Shown here in pieces: positions 1 through 5,623 of a DNA stretch of 9,411 nucleotides (the first letter of the stretch is position 1; each line of letters begins with the position of its first letter). The notes beneath the pieces were generated by a model. It made no database searches and was not told where the DNA came from. It saw only the letters and a program-made list of their open reading frames with translations. The DNA comes from an uncultured Sulfurovum sp. (GTDB lineage Bacteria; Campylobacterota; Campylobacteria; Campylobacterales; Sulfurovaceae). The position numbers and the translations under genes were made by a program. The stretch covers positions 1 to 9,411 of the forward strand of contig CAMZNQ010000007.1 in the NCBI GenBank assembly GCA_947313765.1, written 5' to 3'.

Positions 1-2
1 GT

Positions 3-206
3 AGAGACGATATTACAGAATTATAGAAGAAGAATAGACAATTTAAGAGAATTTTTGAAAAACATAATAGACTAGACCAAGATGTAAAAGATGCAGAATA
101 TGGTAGAGTTGGTATGAGTGATATGGAGATAGAAAAAATGAAAAAAGAGAAACTTCTTCTTAAAGATGAAATGCTCAAGATGATTTTAGAATATCGTAAA
201 GGTTAA
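3..206 (+). pseudogene. YdcH/DUF465-like small protein, 5'-truncated by the window and interrupted by an in-frame TAG
   Basis: Read from base 3, this frame runs 67 codons to a TAA at 204-206, with one internal TAG at 24-26. The residues on both sides fit the short coiled-coil DUF465/YdcH family: RDDITEL, stop, KKNRQF, then FEKHNRLDQDVKDAE and a charged helix (EIEKMKKEKLLLKDEM). Family members are about 70 residues, so only a handful of N-terminal residues lie off the window edge. The stop falls where relatives usually carry Lys, so a single AAG to TAG change would explain it. The first in-frame ATG after the stop is at 117, too late for a full protein. The family's function is poorly defined. 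It could be a real nonsense allele, a sequence error, or readthrough. I am fairly sure of the family and unsure whether the gene is dead. Confidence 0.6.
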
Positions 207-245
207 TTAACTATTAGGGTATTATAACTCAAATTAAAATAATTT

Positions 246-281
246 GGTGTGGGTAAACTCTACATCACACTTAAATCTTTT
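246..281 (+). terminator. Candidate weak terminator after the DUF465-like gene
   Basis: GTGTGGGTA at 247-255 can pair with TACATCACAC at 261-270 across a 5-base AACTC loop. This gives about 9 pairs, one of them G-U, with a single bulged A. It is followed by a T-rich but interrupted stretch at 271-281. It lies about 40 bases after the upstream stop codon. The tail is not a clean T-run, so termination is only plausible. Confidence 0.35.
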
Positions 282-294
282 CCCCAAAAAAGCT

Positions 295-369
295 TAAACT
301 AATTAACAAATTTATCAAATTGTAGCGTAAAACTATCTCATAAATGATATAGAGTATCAAATTAGTTTA
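295..369 (+). promoter_or_regulatory. Nested inverted repeats upstream of ribH
   Basis: TAAACTAATT at 295-304 is perfectly complementary to AATTAGTTTA at 360-369. Inside it, ACTATCTCAT (332-341) pairs with 344-355, with one mismatch and a two-base bulge. Together they could fold as a leader stem with an inner hairpin, or serve as protein-binding dyads. TATCAAATT also occurs twice, at 313-321 and 355-363, exactly 42 bp apart. I do not see the conserved FMN riboswitch core. No promoter here is convincing: TAAAAT at 408-413 and TATAGA at 348-353 are weak -10 candidates. Confidence 0.3.
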
Positions 370-433
370 GAGAAATCAAAGTGAGCCTTAGATACACTAT
401 CGAAACATAAAATTTACTAAAGAAAGAGAAATA

Positions 434-904
434 ATGAGAATAGTAGAAGGTAACTTAAGCGTAGACAAAAGTAAAAAAGTGGCAATTATAAATGCAAGAT
501 TTAACCATTTCATTACAGATAGATTGGTAGAGGGTGCAAAAGATGTATATGCAAGACATGGTGGTAATTCAGATGACTTAGACCTCATTTTAGTACCAGG
601 TGCATTTGAGATTCCATTTGCACTAGATAGAGCATTGGCATCTGGAAAATATGATGCTGTATGTTGTTTAGGTGCTGTAATCCGTGGGGCAACACCTCAT
701 TTTGATTATGTATCTGCAGAGGCTACAAAGGGTGTGGCATCAGCTACCATGAAACATGGAAAACCAGTTACTTATGGAGTATTGACGGTTAATAGTATTG
801 AACAGGCTATTGAACGTGCAGGTACAAAAGCAGGAAATAAAGGTGCAGAAGCAATGGTTGGCTTAATTGAGCTTATGAATTTATATATAGAATTAGAAAA
901 GTAG
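434..904 (+). CDS. ribH: 6,7-dimethyl-8-ribityllumazine synthase
   Basis: This enzyme condenses 5-amino-6-ribitylamino-uracil with 3,4-dihydroxy-2-butanone 4-phosphate to make 6,7-dimethyl-8-ribityllumazine, the penultimate riboflavin intermediate. It acts in the cytoplasm, and family members form pentamers or 60-mer shells. The 156-residue product has the family length. Visible family signatures are ARFNHF (21-26), which carries the substrate-stacking aromatic, VPGAFEIP (54-61), [11 protein letters not shown] (80-90) with catalytic His89, and [11 protein letters not shown] (127-137) with the phosphate-binding Arg128. The ATG at 434 is preceded by a purine-rich AAAGAG at 5-base spacing. It is first in a close + strand cluster, with nusB starting 34 bases after its stop. 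The ribH-nusB pairing is common in bacteria. Confidence 0.97.
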   Translation: MRIVEGNLSVDKSKKVAIINARFNHFITDRLVEGAKDVYARHGGNSDDLDLILVPGAFEIPFALDRALASGKYDAVCCLGAVIRGATPHFDYVSAEATKGVASATMKHGKPVTYGVLTVNSIEQAIERAGTKAGNKGAEAMVGLIELMNLYIELEK

Positions 905-938
905 TTATTAAAGATTATTAAAAAAGGTAAAAAAATAT

Positions 939-1391
939 ATGGCAACTAGACATCAAGCAAGAACAGCAGTAGTAGGTTTACTATATGCATATGATTTAGG
1001 AAATGAAAATATCTCAAAATTTTCAGATAGAATCTTAGAAGATGATAAGATTCGCAATAAGCAGAGAGATTTTTCAAACAAACTGTTTAAAGGTACAATT
1101 GATAATCTTTTAACTATTGATACAGAGATTCAAAAACATCTTAAGGGGTGGAACTACCAATCAATTGGGAAAGTTGAAAAAGCAATTATGCGTTTAGCCT
1201 CTTTTGAGATTATGATTGAAGGTACAGATAAACGTATTATTATTAATGAAGCTATTGAACTAGCAAAATCACTAGCAGATGATAAGTCTCCAAGATTTAT
1301 TAACGCTGTTTTAGATTCTATTGGGAAAGAGGAGTCTGCCAATATTGAGAAGCCAAAAGAGGAAGAAGTTCCTAGAGAGAAACCAGAGTAG
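939..1391 (+). CDS. nusB: Transcription antitermination factor NusB
   Basis: NusB binds the boxA RNA element together with NusE (ribosomal protein S10) and supports antitermination of rRNA operons. The product is an all-helical protein of 150 residues. Family signatures include the basic N-terminus ATRHQARTAVVGLLYAYDL (2-20), the central IGKVEKAIMRLASFEI (76-91), and the C-terminal IINEAIELAKSLADDKSPRFINAVLD (101-126). The Ser-Pro-Arg-Phe-Ile-Asn-Ala-Val-Leu-Asp stretch is typical. After the fold ends there is a charged tail (about 130-150) rich in Glu, Lys and Pro. It is likely disordered and not part of the conserved domain. An AAGG at 924-927 is the probable ribosome binding site, at a rather long 11-base spacing. 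mqnC begins 24 bases after the stop, consistent with one transcript. Confidence 0.96.
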   Translation: MATRHQARTAVVGLLYAYDLGNENISKFSDRILEDDKIRNKQRDFSNKLFKGTIDNLLTIDTEIQKHLKGWNYQSIGKVEKAIMRLASFEIMIEGTDKRIIINEAIELAKSLADDKSPRFINAVLDSIGKEESANIEKPKEEEVPREKPE

Positions 1392-1415
1392 AGAAATTTT
1401 GTCTAAAGGATAAAT

Positions 1416-2477
1416 ATGAGTGTCTTAAATAGTAAAAGAATGAGTGTTGATGAAGCAGTAGAGTTGATTGAAAAAGCAGACCTAAAAACACTTGGTAGAA
1501 TGGCTAGTGAGGTTAAAGCTAAACTTCATCCTAAAAAAGTGACTACATTTGTGGTAGATAGAAATATAAACTATACAAATATATGTTGGGTTGATTGTAA
1601 GTTTTGTGCTTTTTATACTCATGAAAAAAAAGAGAATGCTTATATATTGACTTTTGATGAGATAGACGAAAAGATAGAAGAACTTATTGCTATTGGTGGA
1701 ACTCAAATACTCTTTCAAGGTGGAGTTCATCCAAAATTAGAGTTAGAGTGGTATGAGGATTTAGTTGAACATATTCATAATAAATATCCAACTATTACAA
1801 TTCATGGTTTTTCAGCTATTGAGATTGATTATATTGCTAAACGTTCACATTTAAGAGTATCAGAGGTTTTGGCTAGACTTAAAGTTAAAGGTTTAAGCTC
1901 AATACCTGGTGCAGGAGCAGAGATTCTTAGTGATAGAGTTCGAGATATTATTGCACCTAAGAAACTTGGTACAGATAAGTGGTTAGAGGTACACAGAGAG
2001 GCTCATAAACTTGGCATAAAATCAACAGCTACCATGATGTATGGAACAGTTGAGACAACTCGTGAGATTGTTGAACATTTTGAATATGTTCGTAAGTTAC
2101 AAGATGAGACAGGAGGTTTTAGAGCCTTTATTATGTGGTCATATCAGAGTGACCATACTCAATTAAAAAGAGAACTACCAACAATTAGCAAAACTACACC
2201 AAATCAATATTTACGTTATCTAGCAGTAGCTAGACTCTTTTTAGATAATATACCAAATATTCAAAGCTCTTGGGTTACGCAGGGTAGTTATATTGGACAG
2301 ATGGCTCTAAAGTTTGGTGCAAATGATTTGGGTTCTACTATGATGGAGGAGAATGTTGTATCTTCAGCTGGAGCATCAAACTCCATGAATCAAAATGAGA
2401 TGATAGAGCTTATTCGTGACATAGGAGAGAATCCTGCAAAACGAAATACAGCTTATGAAATTTTAGATAGGTTTTAA
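1416..2477 (+). CDS. mqnC: Cyclic dehypoxanthine futalosine synthase (radical SAM)
   Basis: MqnC is a radical S-adenosylmethionine enzyme that cyclises dehypoxanthine futalosine in the futalosine route to menaquinone, the respiratory quinone of Campylobacterota. The 353-residue protein carries the radical SAM cluster motif as CX3CX2C at Cys57, Cys61 and Cys64 (CWVDCKFCAFY). This is preceded by the NINYTN segment that distinguishes MqnC-type proteins. FQGGVHP follows near residue 100, then a SSIPGAGAEILSDRVRD segment and a C-terminal NPAKRNTAYE segment like the family's proline/arginine/tyrosine ending. Its close relative MqnE (aminofutalosine synthase) has a different cluster context, so MqnC is preferred. 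The ATG has AAAGGA at 1405-1410 with 5-base spacing. It shares the transcript with nusB, and the M16 gene starts 5 bases after its stop. Confidence 0.94.
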   Translation: MSVLNSKRMSVDEAVELIEKADLKTLGRMASEVKAKLHPKKVTTFVVDRNINYTNICWVDCKFCAFYTHEKKENAYILTFDEIDEKIEELIAIGGTQILFQGGVHPKLELEWYEDLVEHIHNKYPTITIHGFSAIEIDYIAKRSHLRVSEVLARLKVKGLSSIPGAGAEILSDRVRDIIAPKKLGTDKWLEVHREAHKLGIKSTATMMYGTVETTREIVEHFEYVRKLQDETGGFRAFIMWSYQSDHTQLKRELPTISKTTPNQYLRYLAVARLFLDNIPNIQSSWVTQGSYIGQMALKFGANDLGSTMMEENVVSSAGASNSMNQNEMIELIRDIGENPAKRNTAYEILDRF

Positions 2478-2482
2478 TATAG

Positions 2483-3772
2483 ATGAAAAAAATAGTCATA
2501 TTTATAGGCATAATACAAGGAATATTAATGGGTGCTAACCTTAGTTATATAGAAGTTAAAGATACAGAAGTCCCTTTTATTTTTGAAGAGGATAAAAATC
2601 TACCAATAGTCTCTATGCAGTTAATCTTTAGAGACTCTGGAACACTTAGCGATAAAAAAGATGGTTTGGTTAAATTAACAGCTAAATTATTGAATGAGGG
2701 TACAAAAAAAGATGGAAATAGTAAGTTTGCAACTAAACTTGAAAATAGAGCAATATCACTAGGTGTAAATTCAGGTAAGGAGACTTTTGTTTTCGATTTA
2801 GATTCATTAAAGAGTGAATTTATATATGGGATAGATTTACTTAAAGAGCTTCTTGTTGACCCAAATTATAGTGAAGATATTTTAAAAAAGATTAAAAATC
2901 AAACCATAGGTAGTTTAAAACGAAAAGAGAGTGATTTTGACTACATATCATCTCTAAAGATGAAAGGTATGCTATTTCCAAACACCCCACTAGCAAAACC
3001 ATCTTTAGGAACAGTAGATAGTGTAAAAGGTATTGAGCTAAAAGATATCAAATTACATATTCAAGACTATTTGGGTTTAGAGAATGCAATGATAGTTATG
3101 GGTGGAGATATAAATGAGACAGAAGCAAAATTATTAACCAAAGAACTACTATCTCTTCTTCCTCATGTTAAAACTAATCATCTAAAAGTAATTAAAGCTA
3201 TTTCTCAGAAAAAAGTGGAAAAAACGATTAAAAAAAGTGAACAAGCCTATGTATATTTTGGCTCTCCATTTAATATGAGTTTTGATTCTAAAGATAGATA
3301 TCTAGCACAAGTCTCCTCTTTTATTTTAGGTAGTTCAGGTTTTGGTTCACGATTAATGGAAGAGATTCGTGTTAAAAAGGGTTTAGCTTACTCTGCATAC
3401 AGTCGTTTCTCTATCAATAAAACATACTCATATTTTTCAGGTTATTTACAAACTAAAGTAGAGAGTGGAGATGAAGCAGTAAAATCTGTAAAAGATGTTG
3501 TTAAACTTTTTTTAGAAAAAGGTGTAACTCAAAAAGAGTTAACCTCTGCTAAACAGTTTATCTTAGGTTCTGAACCACTTAGAAATGAGACTCTATCTCA
3601 ACGTTTAAATCGTGCGTTCCAAGAGTTTTATACTAATCGTCCTTTAGGCTCATCTGTTGAAAATTTAAAAAAGATAGAGAAGTTAACTCTTGATGAACTA
3701 AATAGTTTTATTAAAAATCACAAAGAGATTGAAGATATATCATTTTCTGTAGTAACAGGAGAGAAAGAGTAG
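2483..3772 (+). CDS. Secreted M16-family peptidase homologue lacking the HxxEH zinc motif
   Basis: The 429-residue product has the two-lobed M16 (pitrilysin / processing peptidase) architecture. It opens with a signal-peptide-like segment (1-19: MKK, a hydrophobic core, then GA), so it is probably periplasmic. The inverted zinc motif HxxEH, expected after DGL at residues 64-68, reads KLTAK, so neither metal-ligand His nor the catalytic Glu is present. The second lobe keeps a glycine-rich loop (GSSGFGSRL, 283-291) and the Arg/Tyr pair of M16B proteins (R296 and Y303 in EEIRVKKGLAYS). This matches the non-catalytic partner type, which works with an HxxEH-bearing subunit encoded elsewhere. Start ATG lies 5 bases after the mqnC stop with only a weak AGG upstream, suggesting translational coupling. 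An mqnC-M16 neighbourhood also occurs in Helicobacter. Substrate unknown. Confidence 0.88.
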   Translation: MKKIVIFIGIIQGILMGANLSYIEVKDTEVPFIFEEDKNLPIVSMQLIFRDSGTLSDKKDGLVKLTAKLLNEGTKKDGNSKFATKLENRAISLGVNSGKETFVFDLDSLKSEFIYGIDLLKELLVDPNYSEDILKKIKNQTIGSLKRKESDFDYISSLKMKGMLFPNTPLAKPSLGTVDSVKGIELKDIKLHIQDYLGLENAMIVMGGDINETEAKLLTKELLSLLPHVKTNHLKVIKAISQKKVEKTIKKSEQAYVYFGSPFNMSFDSKDRYLAQVSSFILGSSGFGSRLMEEIRVKKGLAYSAYSRFSINKTYSYFSGYLQTKVESGDEAVKSVKDVVKLFLEKGVTQKELTSAKQFILGSEPLRNETLSQRLNRAFQEFYTNRPLGSSVENLKKIEKLTLDELNSFIKNHKEIEDISFSVVTGEKE

Positions 3773-3784
3773 GGTGTTTTATTC

Positions 3785-5401
3785 TCAGGTACTTAAAAGC
3801 TCTGCTTTTCCAAAATAGTATCCTTGAGAGTAATCTACCCCTAAATCACAAAGAATATTAAAAATATTTTCATTTTCTACATATTCTGCAATAGTTTTAA
3901 TATTCTGTTTTTTTGAAAAGTGAACAATGGTTTCAATCATATCTTTTGAGAATTTATTATCTTCAATATCTTTAATGAGAGAGCCATCAATTTTAATATA
4001 GTCTGGTTGATACTCTAAAACTCTTGAAAAATTAGATAAACCTGTTCCAAAATCATCAATTGCAATTTTAACGTTGAATAGTTTAACCTTTTTTATAAAA
4101 TTTTTGATGATATTTATATCTTTTATCTTCTCATCTTCAAGAAGCTCAATAACAATTCTATGTGACTTTTTTTTATGTTTTTTTAATAGATAAAAAAACT
4201 CTTTGGTTGTCTCTTCTTTTTCAATATCTAAGGCAGATAGATTAATGCTAATGTTCATTTTTGTATTGTATAGAGCTTTAAAAGAGTTCTTTAGAACAAT
4301 TGATGTGATTTTTTTGTAATATTTACTCTCTTTTGCTGTATCTAAGAAAAAATAGGGAGATATAGTATTTTTATTTTTATCAATAAGTCTTACTAATGAC
4401 TCATATTTTTCTATCTCTTTGGTTTTATTGTTTACAATTGGTTGAAAATAGGAGACTATATTATAAGAGTCTATTGCCTCTTGAATCATCTTAAATATTT
4501 TAAGTTTTTTGTGAGCCTCTCTCTTCTCTTTGACTACTAATTTATTTGCAATAATAAAGTTTTCTCTATTTTTTAAGAGCGTTGAGAGACCTATCTGTGC
4601 ATTTTCTAAAGCATTTTTACCATGGGATATACTAACTATTATAGATAGTCTATAATCTAACTTACCTAATCTAATGTTTGCTTCATTTACTTTTTTTTGA
4701 AAAGTTCTTATCTTTTGATAGAAAGATGATAGATTCATATTTGAATTATACTTTTTAGAAAAAAGAAATTTACCATCTCCTAATAGATATATTTTAGATA
4801 AGTTACATGTTTTAGGAATATATTTAAGTAGCTCTTGAGAAAAAATATTTTGAACATCTTCACTAATATCTTTTGTTAGAAACTTACTTAGATACCTAAA
4901 CTCCTCTATTTTTATTAATATAGCAACACTATCTTCTGAGGGTTGTAAAAAGTTGTATAAATCCTCTTTTGGAGTAGTGCTACTATTAATAATATGATAT
5001 GAGGATAGTTTAAAATATTTTTTAATATTATTAATCTGTTGTTCTAATTTATCTCTATCTATCGGTTTGGAAATAAAGCCTTGTACACCATAATTAATAC
5101 TATGTTGTAATACTTTAGGATCATAGTTTTTCGATGTAATAATAATAGGAACATCTCTATCTAAATCTCGAACTTTTCTTATAAACTCTATTCCACTTAG
5201 GTTTGGAGTATTTAAATCACTAATGATTAAATCTATATGATTTGATTTAAACTTTTTTAATCCCTCTATGCTATCTTTTGCAATAATCAATTTTTTGGAA
5301 AATTTTTCTATTATGGCAGTAGAGGCTTTTATACTATCTGTCTCGCTATCTATATATAATATATTTAAAGATGTTTGTTTATTTATTGAAAGAGGTGTAA
5401 T
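3785..5401 (-). CDS. Response regulator with receiver, degenerate GGDEF and EAL domains; probable c-di-GMP phosphodiesterase
   Basis: The proposed 538-residue protein starts at an ATT (5401-5399). A TTG at 5290 would give 501 residues but removes strand 1 and helix 1 of the receiver. In-frame codons upstream read SLNILYIDSETDSI, a normal receiver start. Receiver (about 12-125): acidic pocket D18/E20 with Ser19 where a second Asp is usual, phospho-acceptor Asp62 (ISDLNTP), Thr89, Lys112. The middle region (about 155-285) resembles GGDEF, but its signature reads GDGKF (208-212), so cyclase activity is unlikely. EAL (about 305-538): E334 (as ESL), N387, E419, DDFGTG with D449/D450, K470, E506 and Q526 are all present, so c-di-GMP hydrolysis is likely. 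No membrane segment. It stands alone, convergent with the M16 gene. No sensor kinase is in the window. Confidence 0.88.
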   Translation of the reverse strand: MTPLSINKQTSLNILYIDSETDSIKASTAIIEKFSKKLIIAKDSIEGLKKFKSNHIDLIISDLNTPNLSGIEFIRKVRDLDRDVPIIITSKNYDPKVLQHSINYGVQGFISKPIDRDKLEQQINNIKKYFKLSSYHIINSSTTPKEDLYNFLQPSEDSVAILIKIEEFRYLSKFLTKDISEDVQNIFSQELLKYIPKTCNLSKIYLLGDGKFLFSKKYNSNMNLSSFYQKIRTFQKKVNEANIRLGKLDYRLSIIVSISHGKNALENAQIGLSTLLKNRENFIIANKLVVKEKREAHKKLKIFKMIQEAIDSYNIVSYFQPIVNNKTKEIEKYESLVRLIDKNKNTISPYFFLDTAKESKYYKKITSIVLKNSFKALYNTKMNISINLSALDIEKEETTKEFFYLLKKHKKKSHRIVIELLEDEKIKDINIIKNFIKKVKLFNVKIAIDDFGTGLSNFSRVLEYQPDYIKIDGSLIKDIEDNKFSKDMIETIVHFSKKQNIKTIAEYVENENIFNILCDLGVDYSQGYYFGKAELLST

Positions 5402-5412
5402 GGTTATCCTTT
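5399..5412 (-). promoter_or_regulatory. Ribosome binding site and ATT start codon of the EAL gene
   Basis: On the minus strand the sequence reads AAGGA (5411-5407, overlapping the end of an in-frame TAA at 5413-5411), then five bases TAACC, then ATT at 5401-5399. The site strength and spacing match those of mqnC and hpf nearby. No ATG, GTG or TTG exists in this frame between the TAA and the TTG at 5290. AUU is a known rare start, as in infC. A single-base error in an ATG is the main alternative. Confidence 0.6.
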
Positions 5413-5420
5413 ATTTAAAT

Positions 5421-5451
5421 ATTATAGTTTATGATAAAAAAGTGATAAAAA
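5421..5451 (-). promoter_or_regulatory. Promoter of the EAL gene with 11-bp-spaced T-rich repeats
   Basis: The minus strand carries a perfect TATAAT at 5426-5421, about 20 bases before the ATT start, so the leader would be very short. Immediately upstream are two exact copies of TTTTTATCA (plus strand 5432-5440 and 5443-5451), 11 bp apart. There is no TTGACA-like -35. A T-rich signal repeating about once per helical turn in place of a -35 box is the described pattern for Campylobacter RpoD promoters. Confidence 0.6.
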
Positions 5452-5461
5452 TGGGTTCTAA

Positions 5462-5483
5462 CATAATTATTGCATAATTAATG
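5462..5483. repeat. 11-bp tandem duplication upstream of the EAL promoter
   Basis: CATAATTATTG (5462-5472) is followed at once by CATAATTAATG (5473-5483), 10 of 11 bases identical. The repeats lie about 48-70 bases upstream of the expected EAL transcription start. This is where activators that bind tandem half-sites, or an AT-rich UP-like element, would sit. The function is inferred from position only. Confidence 0.4.
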
Positions 5484-5499
5484 ATAAATTAGGTTACTA

Positions 5500-5528
5500 A
5501 AGTTAACAATTAACTTGTTATTATAACA
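5500..5528. repeat. Two adjoining dyads between the EAL gene and recG
   Basis: AAGTTAACAATTAACTT (5500-5516) is a perfect 7-bp inverted repeat around CAA. It shares one base with TGTTATTATAACA (5516-5528), a perfect 6-bp inverted repeat around one T. A third overlapping dyad, TAACAA/TTGTTA (5504-5509 and 5515-5520), links them. They resemble operator sites, though in such AT-rich DNA some dyads arise by chance. They sit about 60-100 bases upstream of recG's candidate promoter. Confidence 0.3.
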
Positions 5529-5571
5529 GATATTAATACTAAATAGGTTTAAAAGCATTTATCTATGGGCT

Positions 5572-5601
5572 TTGTAAAAATTTAAGTATAATAAATATAA
5601 T
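5572..5601 (+). promoter_or_regulatory. recG: Candidate recG promoter
   Basis: TTGTAA (5572-5577) and a perfect TATAAT (5596-5601) are separated by 18 bp. A second perfect TATAAT lies at 5587-5592. The first arrangement would place the transcript start near 5608, leaving a short leader that still contains the GGAG ribosome site at 5615. Confidence 0.5.
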
Positions 5602-5623
5602 ATATATTATGAATGGAGTGGTT

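Noticed and set aside
24..26. UAG reassigned to an amino acid
   Set aside because: UAG is the terminal stop of ribH, nusB, the M16 gene, hpf and ddl in this window, each at the expected protein end.
207..433. FMN riboswitch upstream of ribH
   Set aside because: The highly conserved RFN core segments are not present. Only generic inverted repeats are seen.
397..588. Minus-strand frame over the ribH start, and similar frames at 1154-1342, 1482-1730, 6515-6819 and 7772-8044
   Set aside because: All are reverse shadows of well-supported genes, with no family signal or ribosome site.
5268..5477. Plus-strand 69-codon frame between the EAL gene and recG
   Set aside because: It lies antisense to the receiver-domain start and the EAL promoter, has no ribosome site, and encodes a low-complexity product.
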